Assembly: GCF_947498825.1 (NCBI RefSeq)
Contig: NZ_CANMLV010000010.1
Location: 62,001 to 126,000 of the forward strand
Source: an uncultured Cedecea sp.
GTDB lineage: Bacteria; Pseudomonadota; Gammaproteobacteria; Enterobacterales; Enterobacteriaceae
DNA: 64,000 bases
Reading direction: 5' to 3'
In this document: one piece after another, positions 1-9,928 of the stretch
Numbering within the stretch: the first letter of the stretch is position 1
Layout of the letters: every line of letters starts with the position of its first letter
The notes under the pieces: model-generated
Told to the model about the DNA's origin: nothing
Databases searched by the model: none
The model's input: only the letters and a program-made list of their open reading frames with translations
Made by a program: the position numbers and the translations under genes

Positions 1-758
1 TAGAGTTACTTCTCTCACCTGTTAATGATTTTCTGCACTGTTCAACGCCCCTGGCGTGGAGAGAGCAAGCGCGTAAACCTGAAAATTTATCGCTATTACT
101 GAATGATCATTTGATCTGTGAACTGAAAGCCGCCCAGACCGGGATGTTCCTTGTTCGCAAATATGTTGCAGATAAAGAAACGTCGGAGACCCTGCTAGCC
201 TTGCTACGCCCCTATGAGGTTTTTGCCTTTAGTGACGGACCGGAGCCTGACTTTCTGGCGCTGCATAAAGCGCTAAGCAAGAAGTTGATGCCAAAGACAC
301 AAGGAGACTGGGAACAAGCTCTTATCGACAGCATGCTGCTGCTTATCAAAGAAGAGCTACACCATTTCTGGCAAGTTCGTGAAATCATGCTGGCGCGTGA
401 TATTCCTTATGTCAAAATGACGGCCAGCCGTTATGCCAAAGGGCTGCTTGGTCAAACGCGTACCCATGAACCCTTAATGCTGATAGATAAATTGATCTGC
501 GGGGCTTATATCGAAGCTCGTTCCTGTGAACGCTTTGCCGCGATAGCTCCCTACCTTGATGATGAACTGAGCAGTTTCTATCTGTCGCTGCTGCGCTCAG
601 AGGCGCGCCACTACCAGGATTATCTGAGCCTGGCACAGCAAATTTCCGGCAGCGATATTCAGGAACGTGTGAAATTCTTTGGTGAGTTGGAAGCCACTCT
701 TATCCAAAGCCCTGACGATACGTTTCGCTTTCACAGCGGTGTACCTGTTTCAGGGTAA
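1..758 (+). CDS. miaE: tRNA-(ms2io6A37) hydroxylase, 5' end cut by window edge
   Basis: MiaE is a non-haem di-iron monooxygenase that hydroxylates the isopentenyl side chain of ms2i6A at position 37 of tRNAs reading UNN codons. The frame is open from position 3 to the TAA at 756-758. Residues upstream of the first start-like codon (TTG at 111) already match the family, for example LLNDHLICELKAAQ, so the true start lies left of the window. Visible family blocks include KEELHHFWQVRE (E and H ligands), YIEARSCERF and RSEARHYQDY (second EaxxH), and the C-terminus FRFHSGVP. From memory, Salmonella has miaE while E. coli K-12 does not. Identity is sure; only a few N-terminal residues are missing. 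Confidence 0.95.
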   Translation, partial: ELLLSPVNDFLHCSTPLAWREQARKPENLSLLLNDHLICELKAAQTGMFLVRKYVADKETSETLLALLRPYEVFAFSDGPEPDFLALHKALSKKLMPKTQGDWEQALIDSMLLLIKEELHHFWQVREIMLARDIPYVKMTASRYAKGLLGQTRTHEPLMLIDKLICGAYIEARSCERFAAIAPYLDDELSSFYLSLLRSEARHYQDYLSLAQQISGSDIQERVKFFGELEATLIQSPDDTFRFHSGVPVSG

Positions 759-862
759 GATCCAGAAGCGACCAGCAGGGTATCGGTAAAGAGTGTTTAA
801 TGCTTGAACAGCGTTACTTGACTCGTTAAGGTAGCAGCGATTTTACCCTCCTGGAAGAGACC

Positions 863-1453
863 ATGATTACCCTTGCTCTGATTGACGACCATCTAATCGT
901 CCGTTCAGGTTTCGCTCAGTTACTGGCTCTGGAACCTGATCTTCAAGTGGTTGCTGAATTTGGTTCTGGCCGCGAAGCCTTGGCTGGTCTGCCAGGTCGT
1001 GGCGTGCAGGTGTGTATTTGCGATATCTCCATGCCCGATATTTCAGGGCTGGATCTGCTCAGCCAGCTTCCCCAAGGCATGGCTACTATCATGCTGTCAG
1101 TACACGATAGCCCGGCCTTAATTGAACAGGCGTTAAAAGCCGGAGCACGTGGATTTTTATCAAAACGTTGTAGCGCTGATGAACTGATTACGGCTATCCA
1201 TACCGTTGCTACCGGCGGCTGTTATCTGACGTCAGATATTGCCCTCAAACTTACCGTCGGGCGTCAGGATCCGTTGACGAAACGGGAACGCCAGGTTGCT
1301 GAAAAGCTGATACAAGGTCTGGCTGTGAAAGAGATTGCCGCAGAACTCGGATTATCGCCGAAAACAGTCCATGTTCACCGGGCCAATTTAATGGAAAAAC
1401 TCGACGTGAGTAATGATGTTGAACTCGCTCGTTATATGTTTACTGGCTGGTAA
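863..1453 (+). CDS. uhpA: Response regulator UhpA of the hexose-phosphate system
   Basis: UhpA is a cytoplasmic NarL/FixJ-family response regulator that activates uhpT when the UhpBC sensor detects external glucose-6-phosphate. The 196-residue length equals that of E. coli UhpA. The receiver domain (about 1-115) has the acidic pair D8-D9 and the phosphoacceptor Asp54 in CICDISMPD. The LuxR-type helix-turn-helix is at about 135-190 ([37 protein letters not shown]). The ATG at 863 follows a GGAAGAGA ribosome-binding region. The stop overlaps the first base of uhpB, so translation is coupled. The order uhpA-uhpB-uhpC-uhpT matches E. coli, but the chromosomal neighbour (miaE) does not. Confidence 0.95.
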   Translation: MITLALIDDHLIVRSGFAQLLALEPDLQVVAEFGSGREALAGLPGRGVQVCICDISMPDISGLDLLSQLPQGMATIMLSVHDSPALIEQALKAGARGFLSKRCSADELITAIHTVATGGCYLTSDIALKLTVGRQDPLTKRERQVAEKLIQGLAVKEIAAELGLSPKTVHVHRANLMEKLDVSNDVELARYMFTGW

Positions 1454-2952
1454 TGCAAAGACTGCTGACCCGACTGGCGGGTATTATTGCCAGCTTTTTT
1501 ACATTTGCTGCCGCCTGGTTCTGTTTGTGGAGTATCAGCCTGCATCTGGTCGATAGCCCTGAACTCGCGGTACTGCTATTCCCGTTTGGTTTACGTATGG
1601 GGTTGATGCTGCAGTGCCCGCGCAGATACTGGCTGGTATTACTGGGGACTGAGTGGTTATTACTGGGCTGGTTATCCTGGCAGGTTGAACTGGCACATCT
1701 GCCCTTTTTGCTCATAGGCAGTCTGCTCAGCATATTACCAGTAGTATTAACTGCTCATTATGCCGGCAGCCGTGACTGGCGGACGTTACTGCGTCAGGGA
1801 GCCGCCCTGATTACCGCCGCGCTGTTACAGTCATTACCCTGGGTTGAACAGGGCGCTATGGCGCTGAATGTTTTACTCATAACGCTTACCGGTAGTTTAA
1901 CCTTGTCCCCCATTTGCCTGGTTTTCTGGCGCTATCTGACCAGCACCGTCTGGCAGCCGCTGGGGCCCTCTCTGATCACCCAGCCGGTGAACTGGCGTGC
2001 CCGTCATCTGGTTTGGTATCTGGTTTTGTTTGCTATCAGTCTCTGGTTGCAGTTAGGTTTACCAGCAGGCTTAGCGCGTTTTACGCCTTTTTGTCTGGCT
2101 CTGCCTATTATTGCCCTGGCCTGGCATTACGGCTGGCAGGGGGCATTAATTGCCACCTTAATGAATGCCATTGCGCTGATTGCCAGCCAGACATGGCATG
2201 CTTATCCGCTTGATTTGCTGCTCTCATTACTGGCTCAAAGCCTGACCGGGCTGCTTCTGGGAGCGGGTATCCAGCGTCTGCGTGAACTGAACCTGTCATT
2301 GCAAACCGAACTCCAGCGTAATCATCGCCTGGTGGAGCGCTTACTGGAAACGGAAGAGAGTGTCCGTCAGGATGTGGCGCGGGAATTACATGATGATATC
2401 GGACAAACCATCACCGCGATCCGTACGCAAGCCAATATCGTGCAGCGTCTGGCACGGGATAACCCCAATATCAAACAGAGTGCAGGTCATATCGAACAAC
2501 TTTCACTGGGCGTCTATGATTCAGTACGTCGCCTGTTGGGTCGTTTACGCCCACGTCAGCTTGATGATTTAACCCTGGCGCAGGCTATTAGTGCCTTAAT
2601 GCGAGAGATGGAACTGGCCGGGCAAGGTATTATCAGCCATATCGACTGGCAAATTGATGAGTCGGTACTGAGTGAAAGCCAGCGCGTCACATTATTTCGC
2701 ATTTGTCAGGAAGGACTGAATAATATTGTTAAGCATGCGAATGCCCAGGCCGTGACGATACAAAGCTGGCAACAAGACCAGCGGCTGATGCTGGTGATTG
2801 AAGATGATGGTAGCGGTTTGCCTGACGACTCAGGACGGCCCGGGTTTGGGCTGACAGGGATGCGCGAGCGTGTTTCTGCCTTGGGGGGCTCTTTGGCGAT
2901 TTCTTGTACTCATGGGACGCGCGTCAGTGTAAATCTGCCATTAGGCGGGTAA
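1453..2952 (+). CDS. uhpB: Membrane sensor histidine kinase UhpB
   Basis: UhpB is an inner-membrane kinase/phosphatase for UhpA that works in a complex with UhpC. The N-terminal 270 residues (MASE1-like) hold about eight hydrophobic segments. A linker follows, then the dimerisation region with the phospho-accepting His313 in [16 protein letters not shown], and a HATPase_c domain with [22 protein letters not shown] and [10 protein letters not shown]. The length of 499 residues is essentially that of the E. coli protein. The start overlaps the uhpA stop by one base and the stop is 11 bases before uhpC, so one polycistronic message is likely. All catalytic boxes are intact. Confidence 0.95.
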   Translation: MQRLLTRLAGIIASFFTFAAAWFCLWSISLHLVDSPELAVLLFPFGLRMGLMLQCPRRYWLVLLGTEWLLLGWLSWQVELAHLPFLLIGSLLSILPVVLTAHYAGSRDWRTLLRQGAALITAALLQSLPWVEQGAMALNVLLITLTGSLTLSPICLVFWRYLTSTVWQPLGPSLITQPVNWRARHLVWYLVLFAISLWLQLGLPAGLARFTPFCLALPIIALAWHYGWQGALIATLMNAIALIASQTWHAYPLDLLLSLLAQSLTGLLLGAGIQRLRELNLSLQTELQRNHRLVERLLETEESVRQDVARELHDDIGQTITAIRTQANIVQRLARDNPNIKQSAGHIEQLSLGVYDSVRRLLGRLRPRQLDDLTLAQAISALMREMELAGQGIISHIDWQIDESVLSESQRVTLFRICQEGLNNIVKHANAQAVTIQSWQQDQRLMLVIEDDGSGLPDDSGRPGFGLTGMRERVSALGGSLAISCTHGTRVSVNLPLGG

Positions 2953-2963
2953 GAGAAATAATC

Positions 2964-4286
2964 ATGCTCAGTTTTTTAAAAGTTCCTGAAAAGATTCAAC
3001 CCCTCAGCTCTAAAACAGAAATTGATGCACGTTATCGCTACTGGCGCAGACATATTCTGCTGACCATTTGGCTGGGATACGCGCTGTTCTATTTCACCCG
3101 TAAAGGATTCAATGCGGTAGTACCGGAAATTCTTGCCACTGGCGTGATGACCCGAACCGATATCGGCCTGCTGGCGACCTTATTTTATATCACCTACGGT
3201 TTATCAAAGTTTTTGTCGGGTATCGTCAGTGACCGCTCTAATGCCCGTTATTTTATGGGAGTCGGGCTGATAGCCACCGGGGTGATTAATATTCTGTTTG
3301 GTTTTTCCACCTCGTTATGGGCCTTTATATCGCTGTGGGTATTGAATGCCTTCTTTCAGGCCTGGGGGTCACCGGTGTGTGCCCGTTTGCTGACCACCTG
3401 GTATTCGCGTACTGAGCGTGGCGGCTGGTGGGCGCTATGGAACACTGCCCATAATATCGGTGGCGCACTGATCCCCATGATGATGGGGGCCGTCGCTCTG
3501 CATTATGGCTGGCGTAGCGGTATGGTGATTGCCGGCGTCATGGCGATTATCGGTGGTCTGTTTGTTTGCTGGCGCTTACGGGACCGTCCGCAGAGCATGG
3601 GTCTGCCAGCTGTCGGCGAGTGGCGTCACGATGCTCTCGATATTGCTCAACAACAGGAAGGGCTGGGACTGACGCAGAAAGAGATCCTCTATAAGTATGT
3701 ATTTGCTAACCCCTATATCTGGTTACTGTCCCTGTGCTATGTGCTGGTCTATATCGTTCGGGCGGCGATTAATGACTGGGGTAACTTGTATATGACGGAA
3801 ACCCTCGATGTGGGGTTGGTGACCGCTAACTCAGCCGTAACCATGTTCGAGCTGGGCGGATTTATTGGTGCGCTGGTGGCTGGCTGGGGTTCCGACAAGC
3901 TGTTTAATGGTAATCGCGGGCCGATGAATCTCATTTTTACTGCGGGTATTTTGCTCTCTGTCGGCTCGTTGTGGCTGATGCCGTTCCACACTTATGTGAT
4001 GCAGGCTGCCTGTTTTTTCACGATCGGTTTCTTTGTCTTTGGCCCGCAAATGCTGATTGGTATGGCGGCAGCAGAATGCTCCCATAAAGACGCCGCAGGA
4101 GCAGCCACCGGGTTTGTGGGATTGTTCGCTTATCTTGGCGCTTCGCTTGCAGGCTGGCCGCTGGCATGGGTTATCAATCTCTGGTCATGGAATGGCTTTT
4201 TTGTCGTGATATCGATTGCTGCCGGAATATCAGCGCTATTCCTGTTACCTTTTTTAAATGCCCAGGCACCACGCAAACGCGACTGA
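2964..4286 (+). CDS. uhpC: Glucose-6-phosphate sensor UhpC (MFS-fold receptor)
   Basis: UhpC is a major-facilitator-fold protein that acts mainly as the external glucose-6-phosphate receptor, switching UhpB on. The ATG at 2964 gives 440 residues, close to the 439 of E. coli UhpC; an upstream in-frame start at 2904 lies inside uhpB and was rejected. Twelve hydrophobic segments are evident. The organophosphate-transporter pattern FYFTRKGFNAVVPEIL and YIVRAAINDWG carries the two arginines conserved in UhpC/UhpT/GlpT. It ends 142 bp before uhpT, a gap that holds the regulated uhpT promoter. Confidence 0.95.
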   Translation: MLSFLKVPEKIQPLSSKTEIDARYRYWRRHILLTIWLGYALFYFTRKGFNAVVPEILATGVMTRTDIGLLATLFYITYGLSKFLSGIVSDRSNARYFMGVGLIATGVINILFGFSTSLWAFISLWVLNAFFQAWGSPVCARLLTTWYSRTERGGWWALWNTAHNIGGALIPMMMGAVALHYGWRSGMVIAGVMAIIGGLFVCWRLRDRPQSMGLPAVGEWRHDALDIAQQQEGLGLTQKEILYKYVFANPYIWLLSLCYVLVYIVRAAINDWGNLYMTETLDVGLVTANSAVTMFELGGFIGALVAGWGSDKLFNGNRGPMNLIFTAGILLSVGSLWLMPFHTYVMQAACFFTIGFFVFGPQMLIGMAAAECSHKDAAGAATGFVGLFAYLGASLAGWPLAWVINLWSWNGFFVVISIAAGISALFLLPFLNAQAPRKRD

Positions 4287-4287
4287 A

Positions 4288-4303
4288 TGTGATTTATCTC
4301 ACT
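4288..4303 (+). promoter_or_regulatory. Probable CRP binding site upstream of uhpT
   Basis: TGTGA-N6-TCACT matches the CRP consensus (TGTGA-N6-TCACA) in nine of ten core positions. It lies directly after the uhpC stop and about 125 bp before the uhpT start. E. coli uhpT is known to be CRP-stimulated; function here is inferred. Confidence 0.7.
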
Positions 4304-4346
4304 TTTTGCAACGGAATATCCAAAAACTAGGATATTTTCCCGGTTC

Positions 4347-4368
4347 GACCTGGATGCTATCTCAGGTC
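4347..4368 (+). promoter_or_regulatory. Probable UhpA operator in the uhpT promoter
   Basis: A perfect 6-bp inverted repeat, GACCTG and CAGGTC separated by 10 bp, sits between the CRP-like site and uhpT, where UhpA binds in E. coli (repeated CCTG-type half sites). A further CAGGTC occurs downstream near 4400, which may be a second, weaker half site. Confidence 0.6.
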
Positions 4369-4428
4369 ATATCAGCGACTGATTTTTACAATGTCGGCAT
4401 CAGGTCGATATTTTAATCAGGAAAACCC

Positions 4429-5817
4429 ATGCTGAATTTTTTAAACCAGGTGCGTAAACCCACTCTGGATCTGCCGTTAGAAATACGGCAGAAAATGTGG
4501 TTCAAACCCTTTATGCAGTCCTATCTGGTGGTTTTTATTGGCTACCTGGCGATGTATTTAATTCGTAAGAATTTCAATATTGCGCAAAACGACATGATCT
4601 CGACTTATGGTCTGAGCATGACGCAATTAGGCATGATAGGACTGGGTTTCTCGATTACTTATGGTATCGGTAAGACTCTGGTTTCCTATTACGCCGACGG
4701 TAAAAATACCAAGCAGTTCTTGCCCTTTATGCTGATCCTCTCGGCGATTTGTATGCTGGGCTTCAGTGCCAGTATGGGGAGTGGTTCAGTCAGCCTGTTT
4801 CTGATGATAGCTTTCTATTCGCTCAGCGGTTTCTTCCAGAGCACCGGCGGGTCGTGCAGCTACTCAACGATTACCAAATGGACTCCACGCCGTAAGCGCG
4901 GCAGCTATCTGGGGATGTGGAATATCTCCCATAACCTCGGCGGTGCGGGTGCGGCAGGTGTGGCACTATTTGGTGCTAACTATCTGTTTGATGGCCATGT
5001 TATTGGCATGTTTATCTTCCCGTCTATCATCGCCCTGATTATTGGCTTTATTGCCCTGCGTTACGGTAATGACTCTCCGGAAGCCTATGGTCTGGGTAAA
5101 GCGGAAGAGTTGTTTGGCGAGTCGCTGAGTGAAGAAGATAAAGAAACTGAAGACTCGTCGATGACGAAATGGCAGATCTTTGTTGAATATGTTCTCAAAA
5201 ATAAAGTTATCTGGCTGCTCTGCTTTGCCAATATATTCCTGTATGTAGTGCGTATTGGGGTGGATCAGTGGTCAACGGTTTATGCTTACCAGGAACTGAA
5301 ACTACCTAAAGAAGTCGCTATTCAAGGTTTCACACTCTTTGAAGTCGGGGCGCTGGTGGGAACCCTGCTGTGGGGCTGGTTATCCGATCTGGCTAACGGA
5401 CGTCGTGCGCTGGTGGCCTGTATTGCTCTGAGTCTGATTATTGTGACCCTGGGTGTCTATCAGCATGCCAGCAATCAATATGTCTATCTGGCATCACTGT
5501 TTGCCCTTGGCTTCTTGATTTTTGGCCCACAATTATTGATTGGTGTGGCAGCGGTAGGCTTTGTACCGAAAAAGGCTATCAGTGCCGCAGACGGTATCAA
5601 AGGCACCTTTGCCTATTTGATTGGTGATAGCTTCGCGAAGTTAGGTCTGGGAATGATTGCAGATGGTACGCCAATCTTTGGACTGACGGGCTGGGCAGGG
5701 ACTTTTGCTGCACTGGATGCCGCCGCAATAGGTTGTATTGCCCTGATGGCTGTCGTCGCTATTCTGGAAGAGCGTAAGATTCGTCGCCTGAAAAAGAACG
5801 TGTTACAGGAAGCGTAA
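4429..5817 (+). CDS. uhpT: Hexose-phosphate antiporter UhpT
   Basis: UhpT is an inner-membrane MFS antiporter that exchanges external sugar phosphates for inorganic phosphate; it also admits fosfomycin. The 462 residues match the family length (463 in E. coli). Twelve membrane segments are visible. The two essential arginines are in the expected places, in [13 protein letters not shown] near residue 46 and in [10 protein letters not shown] near residue 275. The ATG follows a CAGGAAAA ribosome-binding site. Expression is probably controlled by UhpA-P and CRP through the two upstream sites. A hairpin follows the gene. Confidence 0.96.
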   Translation: MLNFLNQVRKPTLDLPLEIRQKMWFKPFMQSYLVVFIGYLAMYLIRKNFNIAQNDMISTYGLSMTQLGMIGLGFSITYGIGKTLVSYYADGKNTKQFLPFMLILSAICMLGFSASMGSGSVSLFLMIAFYSLSGFFQSTGGSCSYSTITKWTPRRKRGSYLGMWNISHNLGGAGAAGVALFGANYLFDGHVIGMFIFPSIIALIIGFIALRYGNDSPEAYGLGKAEELFGESLSEEDKETEDSSMTKWQIFVEYVLKNKVIWLLCFANIFLYVVRIGVDQWSTVYAYQELKLPKEVAIQGFTLFEVGALVGTLLWGWLSDLANGRRALVACIALSLIIVTLGVYQHASNQYVYLASLFALGFLIFGPQLLIGVAAVGFVPKKAISAADGIKGTFAYLIGDSFAKLGLGMIADGTPIFGLTGWAGTFAALDAAAIGCIALMAVVAILEERKIRRLKKNVLQEA

Positions 5818-5837
5818 CAGACCAGAAGTAACATAAC

Positions 5838-5863
5838 AGAGCCAGGGGTATTTCTCTGGCTCT
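5838..5863. terminator. Hairpin between convergent uhpT and yjgM
   Basis: AGAGCCAG and CTGGCTCT form a perfect 8-bp stem with a 10-base loop between the converging ends of uhpT and the acetyltransferase gene. The following tract is not a clear T-run, so it may serve both directions weakly. Confidence 0.6.
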
Positions 5864-5868
5864 CGCTA

Positions 5869-6378
5869 TTACAAGGATTTGAGCATTCTCACTTCGCAAT
5901 CCACATGGCCGGTACAGCCGAGTGGCTCATCAATATGCACAAAACCTAAGTGTTCATATAACCCAATCGCCTCTTTCAGAAAGGCGGTTGTCTCAAGATA
6001 ACACTGCTTAAAACCCTGCTCCCGTGCGTAGTCCATTGCCAGTAGCGCCAGTTTCTTGGCTAAACCTCTGCCACGAACGACAGAAGAAAAATACATTTTC
6101 TGTAATTCACAGATATCAGGCTGACTACAGGCCAGGGGGGCAACGCCACCACCACCGACCACCTCGCCGTCGTATTCCACGACCCAGAACGCAAACCCAG
6201 GTTTGCTATAAACCTGATACAGCTCGTCGAGATCGGGATCGGCAACGGTATAACCTTTATCCGCCGTTAAACCATATTCTGCTGAAACCTGACGAATAAC
6301 CCGCGCGATAGCCGGGTTGTCATGGGGCGCTATCCGGCGCAACAGGCATTGGGGCTCAGCCAGTATAGCAAGACTCAT
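5869..6378 (-). CDS. yjgM: GNAT-family N-acetyltransferase (YjgM-like)
   Basis: This predicted cytoplasmic acetyl-CoA-dependent N-acetyltransferase has an unknown substrate. A single GNAT domain fills the 169 residues. The beta4-alpha3 acetyl-CoA motif is [17 protein letters not shown] at about residues 104-120, preceded by [10 protein letters not shown] and followed by [21 protein letters not shown]. The size and position beside valS fit E. coli YjgM (167 residues), which lies in the same neighbourhood. It is transcribed leftward, converging with uhpT, and separated from valS by about 140 bp. Confidence 0.8.
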   Translation of the reverse strand: MSLAILAEPQCLLRRIAPHDNPAIARVIRQVSAEYGLTADKGYTVADPDLDELYQVYSKPGFAFWVVEYDGEVVGGGGVAPLACSQPDICELQKMYFSSVVRGRGLAKKLALLAMDYAREQGFKQCYLETTAFLKEAIGLYEHLGFVHIDEPLGCTGHVDCEVRMLKSL

Positions 6379-6472
6379 ACATCGCTCTTTTGAAAGTAAA
6401 AAACACCAGAACTCAAACAGTAACCCGAACCGGGATACATGATGATTTTGTCTGTTTCTGTTCGTGAAAATG

Positions 6473-6505
6473 GCTGCCTGGAGAAATATTCAGTCTCCAG
6501 ACAGC
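6473..6505 (-). terminator. Terminator of valS
   Basis: Read on the minus strand, a stem of about 12 bp (GCTGTCTGGAGA with TCTCCAGGCAGC, one G-T mismatch) follows the valS stop after 15 bases and is succeeded by CATTTTC. It fits a rho-independent terminator with a short T tract. Confidence 0.65.
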
Positions 6506-6520
6506 AGCATTTTTCACATA

Positions 6521-9376
6521 TTACAGGGCAGCAATCACCGATTGTTGCTCAATCAGCTTCGCTTTGGCATCGGCATAACCGTCCAGCTTCTCACGCTCTT
6601 TAGCAATAACGGCTTCAGGCGCACGGGCAACAAAGCCTTCATTAGACAGCTTGCTCTCGATACGGCCGATTTCCGCTTCTACCTTAGCGACTTCTTTTGC
6701 CAGACGCGCCAGTTCTGCATCTTTATCGATGAATCCGGCCATTGGGATCAGCAGTTCTGCACCATCAATAATTTTGGTCACAGAAGCCGGGCCTTTATCG
6801 CTGGCAGGCAGAATGTCGATGCTGTCCAGACGCGCCAGATTCAGCAGGAAGCTACGGTTTTCGTTCACCCGGCGCTCTACTTCAGTGCTGACTCCACGCA
6901 ACAGAACATCCAGCGGTTTGCCCGGAGAGATATTCATTTCTGCACGAATATTACGTACCGCAGTAATTGCCTGCTTCAGCCATTCGGTATCGGCCAGCGC
7001 AACGGTATCGTCAAGACTTGCATCAAACGCCGGGAAAGGTTGCAGCATAATGGTGTCTGCGGTGATGCCTTTCAGCGTTTTCACGCGCTGCCAGATGGTT
7101 TCCGTGATAAACGGAATGATCGGGTGTGCCAGACGCAGCAGCCCTTCCAGTACGTTCACCAGGGTATTACGTGTACCGCGCAGCTCAGCTTCCGATCCAC
7201 CGTTCATGACCGGTTTAGTCAGCTCCAGATACCAGTCACAGAACTGATTCCAGGTGAACTCATACAGAATATTAGCCGCAATATCAAAGCGATAGTTATC
7301 CAGCGCTTCACGATAAGCTTTCACCGTACGGTTAAACTCAGCGAGGATCCAGTTATCTGCCAGTGACAGCACCAACTCACCACCGTTAAAGCCACAATCC
7401 TGATCTTCGGTATTCATCAGCACGAAACGACTGGCGTTCCACAGCTTATTACAGAAGTTGCGATAACCTTCCAGGCGTTTCATATCCCAGTTGATATCGC
7501 GACCGGTAGAGGCGAGAGCAGCCAGGGTAAAACGCAGGGCATCGGTACCGTGTGGTTCAATACCGTTCGGGAACTGTTTCTCGGTACGTTTACGGATTTT
7601 TTCAGCCATTTGCGGCTGCATCATATTACCGGTACGTTTTTCCAGCAGGTCTTCCAGCGAAATACCGTCAACCATATCCAGTGGGTCAATAACGTTCCCC
7701 TTAGACTTGGACATTTTCTGTCCTTCGTCATCACGGATAAGACCGGTCATATAGATAGTTTTAAACGGTATCTGCGGCTTGCCATCTTCGTCTTTAATAA
7801 AGTGCATGGTCAGCATGATCATGCGTGCAATCCAGAAGAAGATAATATCGAAACCACTGACCATCACGCTGGTTGGATGGAAGGTACGCAGAGCTTCGGT
7901 ATTTTCAGGCCAGCCAAGGGTAGAGAAGGTCCACAGACCGGAAGAAAACCAGGTATCCAGAACGTCTTCGTCCTGACTCAGCGCCACATCTGCTGCCAGG
8001 TTATTTTCGCGACGGACTTCCGCTTCATCCCGGCCAACATAGACATTACCCTGATCGTCATACCAGGCAGGAATACGGTGTCCCCACCACAGCTGACGGG
8101 AAATACACCAGTCCTGAATATCGCGCATCCAAGAGAAGTACATATTTTCATACTGTTTTGGTACGAACTGGATATCACCTTGCTCAACCGCTTCTACGGC
8201 CACTTTTGCCAGTGGGGCAGTACGCACATACCACTGATCTGTCAGCATAGGTTCGATAACCACACCACCACGATCGCCATAAGGCACCGTTAAGTCGTGG
8301 GCTTTTACTTCATCCAGCAGGCCCAGCTCATCAAAAGCGGCAACCACCGCTTTACGGGCAGCAAAACGCTCAAGATTCTGGAAAGCAGCCGGAATATCGC
8401 CACTATAGACGGTTGAAGGTTCACCTTTAGTATCAAATACTTCCGCCACATCGCGGATATCACCGTCGAGGGTCAGAATATTGATCATTGGCAGTTGATG
8501 GCGACGACCTACTTCATAGTCATTGAAGTCATGGGCAGGGGTGATTTTTACACAACCGGTGCCTTTTTCCATATCTGCATGTTCATCAGCAACAATCGGG
8601 ATCCGGCGGCCAGTCAGCGGCAGAGTAAGATACTTACCGATCAGATCTTTATAGCGAGGATCTTCAGGGTTTACGGCAACGCCAGTATCGCCCAGTACGG
8701 TTTCCGGACGAGTAGTTGCCACTACCAGGTAGTCTTTACCTTCACTGGTTTTTGCGCCATCAGCTAATGGATAACGCAGGTGCCACATGGAACCTTTCGA
8801 CTCGCGGTTTTCCACTTCCAGGTCGGAAATCGCGGTGCGCAGTTTAGGATCCCAGTTGACCAGACGCTTACCACGGTAAATTAAGTCTTCTTTATAGAGA
8901 CGAACGAATACCTCTTTGACCGCATTGGACAAGCCTTCGTCCATGGTGAAACGTTCACGTTCCCAGTCCACAGAGTTACCAAGACGACGCATCTGACGGG
9001 TAATGGTGCCGCCAGATTCTGCTTTCCATTGCCAGATTTTTTCGATAAAAGCATCGCGACCGTAGTCATGACGGGTTTTACCTTCTTCGGCAGCAATTTT
9101 ACGCTCAACCACCATTTGGGTAGCGATACCCGCATGGTCAGTACCTGCCTGCCACAAGGTATTTTTACCCTGCATACGCTGGTAACGGATCATGGTATCC
9201 ATGATAGTTTGCTGGAAGGCGTGACCCATATGCAAACTACCGGTGACATTCGGCGGCGGGATCATGATGCAGAAGCTTTCCTGGCTTTGGTCGCCATTAG
9301 GTTTAAAGTAGCCAAGCTGTTCCCAGTGCTCGTAAAGCGGCTGTTCGATATCTTGCGGGTTATATGTCTTTTCCAT
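6521..9376 (-). CDS. valS: Valyl-tRNA synthetase
   Basis: ValS charges tRNA-Val with valine in the cytoplasm and edits mischarged threonine. The length of 951 residues equals that of the E. coli enzyme. Class I signatures are intact: the HIGH box in [15 protein letters not shown] near residue 45 and KMSKSKGN near residue 555. The CP1 editing domain lies between them ([17 protein letters not shown]). The C-terminal 60 residues form the usual coiled-coil tRNA arm ([23 protein letters not shown] region). It starts six bases after the holC stop, so the two are co-transcribed, as in E. coli. Confidence 0.98.
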   Translation of the reverse strand: MEKTYNPQDIEQPLYEHWEQLGYFKPNGDQSQESFCIMIPPPNVTGSLHMGHAFQQTIMDTMIRYQRMQGKNTLWQAGTDHAGIATQMVVERKIAAEEGKTRHDYGRDAFIEKIWQWKAESGGTITRQMRRLGNSVDWERERFTMDEGLSNAVKEVFVRLYKEDLIYRGKRLVNWDPKLRTAISDLEVENRESKGSMWHLRYPLADGAKTSEGKDYLVVATTRPETVLGDTGVAVNPEDPRYKDLIGKYLTLPLTGRRIPIVADEHADMEKGTGCVKITPAHDFNDYEVGRRHQLPMINILTLDGDIRDVAEVFDTKGEPSTVYSGDIPAAFQNLERFAARKAVVAAFDELGLLDEVKAHDLTVPYGDRGGVVIEPMLTDQWYVRTAPLAKVAVEAVEQGDIQFVPKQYENMYFSWMRDIQDWCISRQLWWGHRIPAWYDDQGNVYVGRDEAEVRRENNLAADVALSQDEDVLDTWFSSGLWTFSTLGWPENTEALRTFHPTSVMVSGFDIIFFWIARMIMLTMHFIKDEDGKPQIPFKTIYMTGLIRDDEGQKMSKSKGNVIDPLDMVDGISLEDLLEKRTGNMMQPQMAEKIRKRTEKQFPNGIEPHGTDALRFTLAALASTGRDINWDMKRLEGYRNFCNKLWNASRFVLMNTEDQDCGFNGGELVLSLADNWILAEFNRTVKAYREALDNYRFDIAANILYEFTWNQFCDWYLELTKPVMNGGSEAELRGTRNTLVNVLEGLLRLAHPIIPFITETIWQRVKTLKGITADTIMLQPFPAFDASLDDTVALADTEWLKQAITAVRNIRAEMNISPGKPLDVLLRGVSTEVERRVNENRSFLLNLARLDSIDILPASDKGPASVTKIIDGAELLIPMAGFIDKDAELARLAKEVAKVEAEIGRIESKLSNEGFVARAPEAVIAKEREKLDGYADAKAKLIEQQSVIAAL

Positions 9377-9382
9377 GGTCTG

Positions 9383-9841
9383 CTATGTCGTTCCCGGCGG
9401 GGTATAGGTCGCCGTAGTCAAGTGGAAACCGGCAACGCGATAAGCTTTATAGCGTTCACGAGCCAGTTGTTTCTGGGATATTTCGTCAGGTACGAAGTCT
9501 ATCACTTCAAGGAAAGCGGTGGCAAAATCTGCGAACCAGGGCAGCAAATTGATCAATACATCTCGGGGTGTGCTGCCACGACGTTCCGGCCAGGCCAGTT
9601 CAACGGGGGCACCGTAACGAGGACCTTCTCCAGCCAGATTATGCGGGACAAATGCGTGCACATCACGCTGCCAGAGCGCTTCATCCAGGCGTATTGCCTG
9701 TTGTTCATTTTCACAGGCGACCAACACCCGTTTACCGGCACGAAATTTTTCTGCCGCCAGTTCACACACCAGTTGCTCAACCGCATTAAGGTCATTGCGC
9801 ATCGTGTTGTTATCGAGCAGATAAAAGGTCGTGTTTTTCAT
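9383..9841 (-). CDS. holC: DNA polymerase III chi subunit
   Basis: HolC (chi) pairs with psi (HolD) in the clamp-loader complex and contacts SSB. The 152 residues carry the family start MKNTTFYLLDNN, a central VCELAAEKFRAGKRVLVACENEQQA region, and the WQRDVHAFVPHNLAGEGP block. It lies in the conserved cluster pepA-holC-valS, 87 bp after pepA and 6 bp before valS. Confidence 0.95.
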   Translation of the reverse strand: MKNTTFYLLDNNTMRNDLNAVEQLVCELAAEKFRAGKRVLVACENEQQAIRLDEALWQRDVHAFVPHNLAGEGPRYGAPVELAWPERRGSTPRDVLINLLPWFADFATAFLEVIDFVPDEISQKQLARERYKAYRVAGFHLTTATYTPPGTT

Positions 9842-9928
9842 GAGGTCCGTTTTAGCCTGTTGATATTAGCTATAGCAGTCTGAACCTGGGTTCTGACTGC
9901 TATATATCATGCCATTACTGGCAATAGT

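Noticed and set aside
6521-9376. Several long plus-strand ORFs (for example 6464-7366 and 7550-8293) opposite valS
   Set aside because: They are antisense shadows of a perfectly conserved valS; their translations show no family motifs.
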